Positions 34,936-46,455 of a stretch of 64,000 bases of DNA are shown here, piece after piece. The notes beneath the pieces are model-generated. The model saw only the letters and a list, made by a program, of their open reading frames with translations, did not search any database and was not told where the DNA came from. Within the stretch, counting starts at the first letter, position 1. Each line of letters opens with the position of its first letter. Origin of the DNA: Tethya wilhelma (taxonomy: Eukaryota > Porifera > Demospongiae > Tethyida > Tethyidae); the NCBI GenBank assembly GCA_964030475.1, contig CAXIPT010000001.1, positions 600,229 to 664,228 of the forward strand, written 5' to 3'. The position numbers and the translations under genes are program-made.

Positions 34936-36341
34936 TATCAGAAGCTAAAAGCTTATAGTTCTTGAGCTATGCCAGGATTTTCAGTCCGAGCCATCGCTCG
35001 GGCGGCCATTTTGGCTACGTGGCCCCACCCACTAGCACTATGTATACGTACGTATAATTATGTATAGCGAGCTAGCTAACGAGAGTTGCCTGATCGTGCG
35101 CCACGCCCATGCAACTGTACAGTCTGCATTGCCAGCCTGGATGTTATACAGCTGCAGTAAAGTATAGAAAGTGTGATTTACATGACATTGCGATGCTGAT
35201 GGTATACGTATAATCATGCATGCATGCCTCGATAGCCTTCTCAGAGTCAAAGCCTATATAATTAATGCATGGATGCAATAAATATAATATTGTATAGACA
35301 GTGTGTATTACAGCGTATATATGCCGAGGGTTGTGCACCATGCATATGGTGCCTTTCATTTATTGTACAAGTAGTAAAAATTTCAAAAAATAAACAGTGT
35401 AGGAATGGGTAGTGCTTTAAAAAGTATTGGAACAAGGATGGTCTCAATTTCGGAACATGACTACTTCATTTTCATTTTTGATCCCTCATTGCTAATTGTC
35501 GTAAATGTTTCACAGAATGATCTGTATACTTGAATAGCTAATCAGTATGGGTCACATACTAATGATTCAAATTTCTACCAATCTTATCACTTGGCTAAAA
35601 AGTGGAACAAACTATGGCAGGCAGGATTAAATTACTGGCCAAGACTTGGGCACTAAAAATGAAGTAGTCATGTGCCGAAATTGAGACCATCCTTGTTCCA
35701 ATACTTTTTAAAGCACTACCCATTCCTACACTGTTTATTTTTTGAAATTTTTACTACTTATTCATTCACTTTTTTCAACACTACAGTGAGGAGACTATCA
35801 GAGACTGGTTAGTCCCTACAAAAAGCTGGACTAGTAGCTACAACAGTCATACACTTGTTATTATGCTGGACCCTGAGGGGCTAATGCGCATGCGCATAAT
35901 AATGCCACGTGGATAGATGACCTTTGAACTCTACCTACAAGATGGCTGGATTATTGTAGTACATGAATTTATATACTAAGTTTCAAAGGTTTCTAGTTTT
36001 TGTTTAGGCATATTTATGATCAAAACAAATATCAAGGAATGTTGTTTGGCTAGATTTTTATGATCATAAACATTTTGTATTGTGTCTATGGGACATTCGG
36101 CCCATTCCTACTATACGTACTACCGTACGTATGATACAGTAACTACTGTAGATTCTCTACTGCCAATATAGAGTCAGGAGCCTCAGATCCCTTGGGGAAC
36201 AAGGCTAGGCAGCCTGATTAATAATAACATACCAGATTGAACCGTGGAGCCCCGTTCCAGTAAATCAGCTATATCAACACTGGCTTGAAGAAAATCGTCA
36301 AAATCTTCAAGCAACATTTCAGTTGTCCAAGTTGAATCCTG
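34936..36341 (+). repeat. Exact 1,406-bp duplication, copy 1 (ends at N 36342)
   Basis: Base-for-base the same as 40676-42081 at a constant offset of 5,740, with no indel that I could find. Copy 1 ends at the N at 36342; copy 2 begins right after the N at 40675. It includes one ~400-bp MITE (35367-35760), one composite-element arm ending CCGTACGTATGAT near 36135, and the 3' part of a module exon (36234-36341, minus). Best explained as two overlapping contig ends that were not merged. Confidence 0.85.
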
Positions 36342-36749
36342 NATGCAGTTGTGGGGTGTCAAGAAAAGGATTCTGTGTGGATAGAGCAGCAAGCGCTTGC
36401 ATTTTGGAGTGATTTGGGGATCGCGCGGCTCAATCTCTTTCCTTTGAGTAGGTGTGGTCAATTATGATGTAATTTGGTTGCTAGTGACGACTGAGTTCAA
36501 AGGTCAGCTCTGCAGGATCGTGGAAAGAAAAGCGATTTCTTGACTGAAAGGGATAAATTCATGTACTTCAATGTACCCATTTGTAGGTAGAGTTCAAAGG
36601 TCATTGATTATCCACGTGGCATTGAATACACATGCGCATTAGCTGCTCTAGCAGACAATAGCTGCTACTCACATAACTCAAGCTTTTTGTAGGGACTAAC
36701 CAGTCTCTGATGGTCTCCTCACTACTGTAGTGTTGAAAAAAGTGAATGA

Positions 36750-37618
36750 ACAAGTAGTAAAAATTTTTCAAAAATAAACAGTGTAGGAATGGGCTAGTCT
36801 CGCAGGCCAGACATCCGAGAGGGGGGGAAAAGGACGTCTGGTAAAAGTGGCCCAGTTTTCATGTGCAATCGGAATTTCATTAGCGTGACGTAAGGTCATG
36901 CTATCACATGAAAAAAAAAAGTCTTTGCCAGAAGACTTTAGTTTAGCTGCAGCTTTCTTCTTAGTGTACTCCAGTGTGAAGTAATCATGAGTTTGAGCCA
37001 TATTCTACACACAAACAGTGAAAATTCAGTCTTACAAAGCTTACAGACGTGGACTGTTCTTGGACGATGATTATACAGCGCTACGGTCTCATGTGACAAG
37101 AACGATCTGGTTGGTTGTTTTCAAATTTGGTAGGAAATTTTACCTCATTAAATTTGAAATTACAAAATACTGAAATATGATTGGAGGTCACAACATTCCG
37201 CGATTGCAAACGAAAACTGGGCCACTTTTACCAGACATCCTTTTCCCCCCTCTCGGACATCTGGCCCGCGAGACTAGGAATGGGCAGTGCTGTAAAAAGT
37301 ATTGGAACAAGAATGGTCTCAATTTCGGCACATGACTAGTTCATTTTTGTGCCCAAGTCTTGGCCAGTAATCTAATCCTGGCTGCTATAATTTATTTCAC
37401 TTTTTAGCCAAGTGATAAGATTTGTGATACTGATAAGCTATTCAAGACTTGAAGTACAGATCGTTCTTCAAAGTTGAACCATGCATTTACGACAATTAGC
37501 TGTGAGGGATCAAAAATGAAAATGAATTAGTCATGGGCCGAAATTGAGACCATTCTTGTTCCAATACTTTTACCGCACTGCCCATTCCTACACTGTTTAT
37601 TTTTTGAAATTTTTACTA
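36750..37618. mobile_element. ~400-bp MITE interrupted by a second element
   Basis: Left TIR at 36750-36794 and right part 37277-37618 of the common MITE (GTGTAGGAATGGGC...), split by the 482-bp element at 36795-37276. Confidence 0.75.
36795..37276. mobile_element. MULE-like non-autonomous element with 9-bp target duplication
   Basis: Long terminal inverted repeats of ~65 bp (TAGTCTCGCAGGCCAGACAT at left; reverse complement TAGTCTCGCGGGCCAGATGT at right) flanked by identical 9-bp GGAATGGGC (36786-36794 and 37277-37285), which lies inside the host MITE and so marks the insertion exactly. 9-bp duplications with long TIRs are typical of Mutator-like elements. The interior contains a minus-strand frame from 37001 (MAQTHDYFTLEYTKKKAAAK) that looks coding and may be a captured host exon. 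Confidence 0.7.
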
Positions 37619-38337
37619 TAATTATAATAGAGTGCATGCATTTAATTAGAACAGGTTTTGGGAAAGCTGCTTGATCTAGGTGTGGTTTCCGGAGTGCTGG
37701 CTATTTGGAGGTAAAAACACATTGAAAGAACGCTTTGGGACAAAAGAGAGTGTCTGTTGTCCAGAGTTGAGAGGTGGTCACTTCTCGCAGGTTGCTAATG
37801 TACTATAAGTATGGGATTTTCAATCCGTGACTAGAACTTTGTCTGCTCGGGCGTGTGTCCACTCTGAGAGTTTTACTGTATACTTTCTTAGTTCAACTAT
37901 AACTGAAAGTTATCATAACAAATACCTCAATCTCTACTCTGGAATGCTTTTCATCAAACTCATAAGAGAATTGTTCATTCAGGGGAAACTTGGAAGCATC
38001 TTCTTCAGTCCACACTTGAGGAAACGTGTCCACTTCATATTTTGCAACAATCCACCTGAAAACATAATATTTATGTATAATTATGTATGGTATTTATAAG
38101 TGAACTTGAAGGTAATACAACTGTTAAATAGTGTCGTACCAAGAGTGTATTAAGAAGAGTACGCAACAACATACATACAGTATTGCATACACATTTTGAC
38201 CGAATGACATCACAATCTGTGTAATTAAGTGGGCCGGTGTCAAATGTGAATATCATTAAATTTGGTATAGATGCCTGTCTTTGCTTTAATGATATTCACA
38301 TTTTTAACATATATAATTACACAAAACGTGCTTAATN

Positions 38338-39337
38338 ATCGAAAATGAAAATGAAGTAGTCATGTGCCGAAATTTAAAGTCCCAGCCTTGTTTCCTTTCT
38401 TTTTGCAGCACTGCCCATTCCTACACTGCTAATTTTGAGACTTGCCTTGTTTCATTGCTTTTTACCCCACTGCCCATTCCTACACCTCTCATTTATTACA
38501 AGTATAATAAAAATTCTCTGAATTTCGGCACATGACTACTTCATTTTTTGTGCCCTACTCTTTGTTTATCTACATTCTAAATGAATTGTTACTTCATCCA
38601 AATTGGTCAAGTGCACAAGATTGCTTACATTGACTCATGAGCCAAATAACCGACATCTATAATAATGGAATTCAAACTTGCAATCGACTCATGAAAATGA
38701 AGTAGTCATGTGCTGAAATTCAGAGACTTGCCTTGTTTCATTGCTTTTTACCCCACTGCCCATTCCTACACCTCTCATTTATTATAAAATTTTAGTATAC
38801 TTGTTCATATAATTACATGCATGCAGCATATGCATGAGTGTTGACATTCACTGTGCGCTGACATTATACATGATGTCACAATTAATGTCACTTTGTATAA
38901 TGTGTCACAATATATATTACTTGTACCCTATTCAGATTTTGGCTATTGTTCTAGCTTGCTTTGTAGCCATCTATAGGCCGAAAGAAAACAGATACGAAGT
39001 AGTATAGGAGACAGACTGCATACTTGCATACATAATTTTATATAGTAGTAATTTAATTATCAATTTTTATTATTATAATGAAAACCTTATAGGCTGCATG
39101 CGTACTAATTAATGAACTAATTATTGTTGTGTTCATGATTATAATAATATTATACATGTATGTAACATGATATGCAGCATTATTATAATAAAAATTATCA
39201 TAAAATCATCAAGAATAATTAATTATAGTAAAAAGAGAGTATCAAACTGCTGTTACAGTATAGTGCTGTGTTATACAACTGACAACTGTATATGATGGCT
39301 TCACGACCTTTAACGGCCTCCCATGAAAATACTAGTA
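38338..39337. other. Repeat-rich contig, no gene
   Basis: 38338-38800 contains several degenerate arms of the common MITE (GCACTGCCCATTCCTACACT, ATGAAGTAGTCATGTGC); the rest is AT-rich with nothing recognised. Confidence 0.55.
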
Positions 39338-39885
39338 CAGTCGAACCTCTGAACAAGGGACACTTTCGGAGCATGGCTTTTGTCCTCTATTCGGAGGTTG
39401 TCCTCTGTTGGGAGGTTTTTTATTTTTCACCTAAAACACCTAAGTCCTTTTATTTGACATTCTGGCACATATTTAGCTATGCACAGTATGCAGTGTACCA
39501 TGAAAGATCTAGAGTGCCAGGATTCCTAGGCAGAGTGGAAATAATCATGGAATTGACAATAATTATTTGTAGTCTGTGAAGAGAGAGACAAATATACCCT
39601 GTTAACAACCATCTCAAGGCCATCAAGGGTCTAAGACTTGTTTTCCACCAGGACATCAAAAATTCCTGCCGTTTAGAAGATCCAGAAGCTGACCGTGTGC
39701 ACCTACTCTGACATTACAAAATTATATGCCCATGCACGTGATAATAATGAGGGTGTGGTTTCCTATTTGTCCGCAATTAGAAGCACTTTTCAATCATAAT
39801 TGCTTGTTCGGGAGCAGTATGCATGCAGTTTGTCCGTTGTTCGGAATCGAGAAGTGTCCCTTGTTGGGAGGTTTTTTTTTGTATT
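39338..39885. mobile_element. CAGT-ended MITE, ~550 bp
   Basis: Left end TACAGTCGAACCTCTGAACA then AGGGACACTT; right end is the reverse complement with AAGTGTCCCTTGTTGGGAGG. Same family as 21137-21301. CAGT..AACCTC ends suggest pogo/Tigger-type ancestry; no transposase. Confidence 0.55.
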
Positions 39886-39890
39886 GAGTA

Positions 39891-40674
39891 TATCATACGT
39901 ACGGTAGTACGTATAGTAGGAATGGGCCGACTGTCCCATAGACACAATACAAAATGTTAGCCACTATAAAAATCTAGTCAAACAAAATTAAACCTTTAAA
40001 GGTGCCCAGAGGCTCTTACTGACAGATTACCAACTGCATGCAAGGCCTAAAGCTCACAAAAGCTTTCCTCAGCACTCGTAGTGAACGCTATTGGGAAGCC
40101 ACCATAGTGCCATTTTTGTTCTCCTAACGTACTTACTTACTTACGTACGTACTTCCTAACTGATTTACTTGAAAACGATTTCCAGAGAACCAAAATGTGT
40201 TGAGCCAACTTTGACAGCACAAAGTAAGTTCTTTTCATGGGTACTACATTCCTTGATACTCGTTTCAATCTCAAATAGGCCTAAACAGAAACTAGAAAGC
40301 TTTGAAACTTATTGTATAAATTCATGTACTACAATGCAGCCATCTCTGTAGGTAGAGTTCAAAGGTCATTAATTAATTCTCCACGTGCCCTTATTAAGGC
40401 AAGACTCTGAATTTCGGCTCATGACTACTTCATTTTCATTATTAAAATCTGTGAAAAGTTGCAGGCTAACTATACGTCAATAGTCACACAATTAGTTCAC
40501 TAATTAATATTGGAATGAAGTACCAGCAGACATACAGGTAAAACCATGCAATGCAACTTTGGAATAAAAATGAAGTAGTCATGAGCCGAAATTCAGAGTC
40601 TTGCCTTGTTTCCTTGCTTTTTACAGAACTGCCCATTCCTACACTGCTTATTTTTATGAAATTTTTACTACTTG
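39891..40674. mobile_element. Composite element arm plus inner MITE (truncated at N 40675)
   Basis: Starts with TATCATACGTACGGTAGTAC and continues through the same arm as 12498-13100, then a diverged inner MITE (GGCTCATGACTACTTCATT ... TTTTACTACTTG) that stops at the N. Confidence 0.65.
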
Positions 40675-40675
40675 N

Positions 40676-42081
40676 TATCAGAAGCTAAAAGCTTATAGTT
40701 CTTGAGCTATGCCAGGATTTTCAGTCCGAGCCATCGCTCGGGCGGCCATTTTGGCTACGTGGCCCCACCCACTAGCACTATGTATACGTACGTATAATTA
40801 TGTATAGCGAGCTAGCTAACGAGAGTTGCCTGATCGTGCGCCACGCCCATGCAACTGTACAGTCTGCATTGCCAGCCTGGATGTTATACAGCTGCAGTAA
40901 AGTATAGAAAGTGTGATTTACATGACATTGCGATGCTGATGGTATACGTATAATCATGCATGCATGCCTCGATAGCCTTCTCAGAGTCAAAGCCTATATA
41001 ATTAATGCATGGATGCAATAAATATAATATTGTATAGACAGTGTGTATTACAGCGTATATATGCCGAGGGTTGTGCACCATGCATATGGTGCCTTTCATT
41101 TATTGTACAAGTAGTAAAAATTTCAAAAAATAAACAGTGTAGGAATGGGTAGTGCTTTAAAAAGTATTGGAACAAGGATGGTCTCAATTTCGGAACATGA
41201 CTACTTCATTTTCATTTTTGATCCCTCATTGCTAATTGTCGTAAATGTTTCACAGAATGATCTGTATACTTGAATAGCTAATCAGTATGGGTCACATACT
41301 AATGATTCAAATTTCTACCAATCTTATCACTTGGCTAAAAAGTGGAACAAACTATGGCAGGCAGGATTAAATTACTGGCCAAGACTTGGGCACTAAAAAT
41401 GAAGTAGTCATGTGCCGAAATTGAGACCATCCTTGTTCCAATACTTTTTAAAGCACTACCCATTCCTACACTGTTTATTTTTTGAAATTTTTACTACTTA
41501 TTCATTCACTTTTTTCAACACTACAGTGAGGAGACTATCAGAGACTGGTTAGTCCCTACAAAAAGCTGGACTAGTAGCTACAACAGTCATACACTTGTTA
41601 TTATGCTGGACCCTGAGGGGCTAATGCGCATGCGCATAATAATGCCACGTGGATAGATGACCTTTGAACTCTACCTACAAGATGGCTGGATTATTGTAGT
41701 ACATGAATTTATATACTAAGTTTCAAAGGTTTCTAGTTTTTGTTTAGGCATATTTATGATCAAAACAAATATCAAGGAATGTTGTTTGGCTAGATTTTTA
41801 TGATCATAAACATTTTGTATTGTGTCTATGGGACATTCGGCCCATTCCTACTATACGTACTACCGTACGTATGATACAGTAACTACTGTAGATTCTCTAC
41901 TGCCAATATAGAGTCAGGAGCCTCAGATCCCTTGGGGAACAAGGCTAGGCAGCCTGATTAATAATAACATACCAGATTGAACCGTGGAGCCCCGTTCCAG
42001 TAAATCAGCTATATCAACACTGGCTTGAAGAAAATCGTCAAAATCTTCAAGCAACATTTCAGTTGTCCAAGTTGAATCCTG
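40676..42081 (+). repeat. Exact 1,406-bp duplication, copy 2 (starts at N 40675)
   Basis: Identical to 34936-36341. This copy is continuous with the CARD gene (its exon 9, 41973-42150, crosses the right boundary), whereas copy 1 is continuous with the Roc-COR exon. Confidence 0.85.
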
Positions 42082-44274
42082 TTTAGTCAAGAGTAATCCG
42101 CTGAAAGAATGTGGATGTACTCCTTTTGGGCAGAACATTCTATTCCACAACTATATATAGAGTGCATGCATGCATCCATGAATAAAAAAAGTTATAATGG
42201 TGGCCTATAATTATTATAGTGTCACTACAACCTCAAAACTCATGTGATAGGATTAACCCTGAGCAAACAAGCCATAATTATTATAGGCTGTTCTGTGGGT
42301 GGAGTATAAGAGTTTACATTGGAGTTATAGAGATTCAATCTATGATCAGTTAAATGTCTATAATGTTGACATCTAGTATGACATTGTGGTCTGGCTTTAG
42401 GTATATATACTTTCTTAGTTCAAACTGAAAGTTAGCATAGCAAATACCTCAATTTCTATTCTGGAATGCTTTTCATCAAACTCATAAGAGAATTGTTCAT
42501 TCAGGGGAAACTTGGAAGCAGCTTTTTCAGTCCATACTTGAGGAAACATGTCCACTTCATATTTTGCAACAATCCACCTGAAAACATAATAATATTATGC
42601 ATGATATTTTAAAGTAATCATTGACAAGTGAACTTCAAGGTAGTAAAACATAATAATAATCATAATTTTATACTGTAGCATTGTACCAACCCACTCCCTC
42701 TTTTGATACAGCATGGCCTGGATATGTTACTATTATACTATGCTATACTATATACTACTATAGTATACTTTTCATTGTCTTTCCACAAGTAGTGTTTCTG
42801 CACTTTTTGACGAAAGAATCGCACATAGAATCTTGACTCCTTTTTTTCTGTTTCTCCTCTCAAGATCATGGTGATCTGCTGACGATTAAGTTTACTGCAT
42901 GCAGCATAGTTGTATAATTATATTAAACAACTTATGATAATTTAGCCAGAGTAGATTTAGCTATATAATGAGCCATGCACTCACTCTCTCTTCATTGAAG
43001 CTGTTATTTTTTCAGCAATTTTGTAGCAGAGTTTCTGCTTATCCATTTCATCTAATAGACCACAGTTGTCCCCAATTCTGATGTCATATCGTCTGCATAT
43101 ATATAAGTATAAGAATGAAAACAGTGTCTTCTTTTACTTGCCATAATTAAATATGAATCAGCATGCAGATTTCATAAGTTTAGTGGACAAGTCTATATAC
43201 ACATGCAATAATATTATACCTTTCCATGGAAAAATTTAATGAGAATACAAATGTCATGATTGCACTGTCACTCACTTTCCTGGCAAAATGATGTCATACT
43301 TGGCAGAATTCCTTTGGTCAGCAGATTCTCTGTAGACAGCCTCAAGAATAAACTGGCCATGTATTAGCTCTTCTACCATAGCAATATAGCGGCCTTCCTC
43401 CTGGCCGATTACTTCAAACTTGAGTGGATCAATACAGTATGCGCTGCTAACTGGCTGTGGTGAGCACTTTGCGTTCAGTACTGCATCAATATGATGAGAC
43501 TTGACACTGAAAAGAACAACAACAACAATAACCATGCATAGATAAGTAGTGTTTATTATCAGGCTATGCAATAACAATAATTATTATTGACTTGTATGCA
43601 CTCACTCAGCAATAAATTTGGTCTTGCTGTGTTTATATTCACGTAGATCTGGTTTAAACTTTTTCACGATACATGGAGGAATCTTCTCTGATTCTTTTTC
43701 CAAGTCATAGTAGAATCGACCAAACCTATAATATGGTATCACACATGAATGTGATGATGTATGCATGGTGAGCTTGCCATGCAACTACAAAGAAATGATT
43801 GTAATCATATACGTTGATAAACAATTTTTTGTAAGTTGCTAGGCTCTTACCTTGCTTCATAGCCCACTCTAAAGTCATTCTTAAATCCACTTTCTTCTAC
43901 CCGCTTAAGAAACTCGGTTAGTTTTGCTTTTATACTCTCAGCTATGTATGACACAACACGCCTGCATGATAATCAATCATCCATACATGCACATACCTCA
44001 TAATCATGGTCCATGCATGTATGTTTACCTGGTCATATGTGAATTGCTGAGTTTTCCATGTGAAACCACTGTGTAGTACATGCAGTTGGTACGTGGAATG
44101 CCAACATGAGCACAACAATACTCCATATCAGCAAGCTCTACTTTTACAAGACATTTTTGTGCATTAAATGGGGTTTGGATAAATCGGCAAGCTGACTCCA
44201 CCTGTAGTATCATCATGACAGAATCATAGATGAATTAAATCATCGGATTGTTCTCAGTTTATTGTTGTTCAAGG

Positions 44275-44308
<34 letters not shown>

Positions 44309-44971
44309 CGTTGATGATGTTGTTGTGGGTATTCACCATAAAATGTTAACTGACTAGCCATACACAACACTATAGTAGTTACACATTATAAAGAACCCAC
44401 TTGAGGATTACCAAGTTGCAACTTTGGGGCCCTGTGCATGTATAATGTTATTACTATACTATACGTGTGACTAAATTCCACTTTCATTCATAAAATAATT
44501 ATTAGTAATTACCCTTGGGTCCCTCCGACTGTAGTTTGGTATTTTCTTGGATATAGGTGATTTTGCTTGAGAGCTTGACACTGAATTTTCATTATAAGTG
44601 CTTCGAAATTGTTCAATAGTCTTAATAGCTTTCAAATCTGACAGTACGATCTGTCTTGATAGGTTGACACGTTTCAATTCAGTGCTAACAACCGAGAGTA
44701 TTTTGAGATGATCTTCATCTCCCACTTCTTCCAAGGCTGAGAGGAATACAGCAAATCCATTTAGATCCAACTGCAACAGAGCCTTTATGAACAATTCATT
44801 GTTGTCAGCTTTCTCTGAAGCCTCAATGAGCTCCCTCACGGTGGGGTCGGTCTTCTTATCAGTGAGCAAAAGAGGAGTCACCTTCTTCAAGTCTATGTGC
44901 TTCTTGATGGTGTAGGTAGACGATACAATAGCCTGATACAAAGTTACTTCTTGCAGACGGCTTGTAGCCAT
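41973..44971 (-). CDS. CARD + shared module protein (N-terminal part of a CARD-Roc-COR-Death gene)
   Basis: Minus-strand exons: 44513-44971, 44029-44201, 43851-43961, 43606-43725, 43276-43506, 42985-43092, 42769-42894, 42448-42577 and 41973-42150; all GT-AG and in frame (1,636 nt, ending phase 1). Residues ~5-105 look like a CARD (helices around VTLYQAIVSSTYTIKKHI, DLKKVTPLLLTDKKTD, LFIKALLQLDLNGFAVFLSAL), ending RRDPR. The module follows: RFIQTPFNAQKC, GYEAR, FGRFYYDL, DPLKFEVIGQEEGRYIAMV, YDIILPGK, YDIRIGDNCG, MILRGETEKKESRFYVRFFR, WIVAKYEV, and WTTEMLLEDFDDFLQASVDI. The last donor (AATCTG, GTATGT) is phase 1, the phase required by the Roc-COR exon at 34659. Collapsing the exact duplication makes those exons neighbours on one strand with a ~1.57-kb intron, so I read this as one gene of ~1,473 residues. 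Alternative: read-through stop at 41923. Confidence 0.75.
44268..44310 (+). repeat. (GTT)n microsatellite
   Basis: A run of TTG/GTT units in the first intron of the CARD gene. Confidence 0.85.
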
Positions 44972-45359
44972 GTTTACGCTATGAAAGTATAGGTGTGGGG
45001 CATCCCCGGGGAAATTCCCTTCAGTGTATGTCGGTGAGGTCATCCACGAAACTCGTATACGCGAAGATTTAAAACCCCGCGCTTAGCAATGAAAGCGCGC
45101 AAAGATTGAGGATCGTGATTTACAGTTGTCGAATTTCAATATAATTATGTCCATAGATAGTTATAATGTATAAAGGATAATAAAAGATAAGTGATGATAA
45201 ATGTACTAACTAAAGCGTGCTGGACTAATCTGAGTGTCAACTTATAATATCACCACAATGAAGTCACCAAACACCTCACTACATATAATAATAATAATTA
45301 TTATTATGGTGCACATGTAAAATTATTTATCAATCAAAAGCTACATCTGTTTCTGTTAC

Positions 45360-45668
45360 CTTGGTAGTACATTTGTCTTTATAAATCTCCTCAGCAATTC
45401 CATTTTGACCTATTTCTCGTAGAGCCTTCACCAACACATTCCATGTGAGAGGACCACTACATTTTTCTATCACCTGATCTTCTTTGCGGAGCCAGGCCCT
45501 CACCATGTCACCAGGAAGGTCTAACATCTTCTTGAGGTTAAATATGCTCAAGCCTAATTCTCCACCAAGATACACAATCTGATTTCGGTCCAATTTGTTC
45601 AGATAATGACATACAGCAGACCAGTCACTATCTTTGACTTCTGCATAACCATACACAAGCAATGCCAT
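45360..45668 (-). CDS. Death-domain exon, candidate alternative first exon of the CARD gene
   Basis: Minus strand ATG 45668 (MALLVYGYAEVKDSDW) codes 103 residues with a death-domain pattern: DWSAVCHYLNKLDRNQIVYL, GELGLSIFNLKKMLDLPGD, RAWLRKEDQ, LTWNVLVKALREIGQNGIAE. It reaches a donor AAG/GTAACA at phase 0, the phase at which every first exon of this family ends. Without splicing it stops at 45330. It lies 390 bp upstream of the CARD exon's start on the same strand, so it could splice over the CARD exon to 44201 to give a death-domain version of the protein. It cannot be joined to the CARD exon in frame. A free-standing death-domain protein is the alternative. Confidence 0.6.
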
Positions 45669-46455
45669 TATACTTACATGTAATTGTTTATGCTGAATTT
45701 GCATTGAGCAACAGCTATATACTACATCTGTGACTGAATATGCTCAATCATTTGATGTCATGAGTCAAAATTTATTAGCTTAACATATACATTATTTATA
45801 TCATGCTTATCTATGACTTCCGATGACTTCCGAATCTGGTACTGGTGCGTGTACATTGAACTTCACTGTTTGTGCTGGATCTGTCTGTAGATGTAGCACA
45901 AGATAACAAAATCATTACAGCTTATAATATAGACTGTTCCTAGCTGCCACTACCATGATTAAAAAAAAACAACCATTATTATACATCATACGTACGGTAT
46001 ATCGCATCTCCAGTCTGAGAGAAAGCTTCAATAGTAATCTTTATATCAAATAAAAGCCCAATTGTAAGCTAGGTTCCTAATAGAGGTGGCGGGTATCCTG
46101 CATGCATGTGTCTGTTCAAAAATTAAGACCCATCTAGCTTGGTATATCTATGTAAGTTCTTTCTGAAGAAGCGAGGCTAGTGTATGAATTAAGTGGGAGA
46201 CCAAAATTAATGATTGAGTTGTTGATATAAGTGTACGAAAATACGGTAATAATTTAAACTTATTATAAAATTATTATACAGCACATTAAACTTAATTTTT
46301 TTTATATATTATAACTGAATGTTGATATTAAATTTATTTCAATAATTTTCAATTAAGTTAAACTCTATAATTATAATAATTATTGCCAAGAGAATGAGAC
46401 AAAGCCATTAAGGGCCAAGGCATAGTCTAAGAAATAGAATCTGATAAAGTAACCG
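45669..46455. other. Intergenic, nothing recognised
   Basis: AT-rich. 45930-46450 is similar to 53730-54300 downstream of the paralogous gene, so this is part of the segmental duplication. Confidence 0.55.

Larger units (their letters stand above)
36234..38058 (-). pseudogene. Partial second copy of the CARD-gene module exons 8-9
   Basis: Minus strand 37929-38058 encodes the module exon WIVAKYEVDTFPQVWTEED.. HSRVEIE, close to the exon at 42448-42577 of the CARD gene. 36234-36341 is the 3' part of the following exon (STWTTEMLLEDFDDFLQASV), cut by the N at 36342. The sequence between is filled by repeats. Either a haplotype variant placed in line or a decayed paralogue. Confidence 0.6.

Noticed and set aside
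35038..35447. Open frames of 60-71 residues in the duplicated block (repeated at 40778-41187)
   Set aside because: They lie over repeat sequence, have no coding character and recur only because the block is an exact duplicate.
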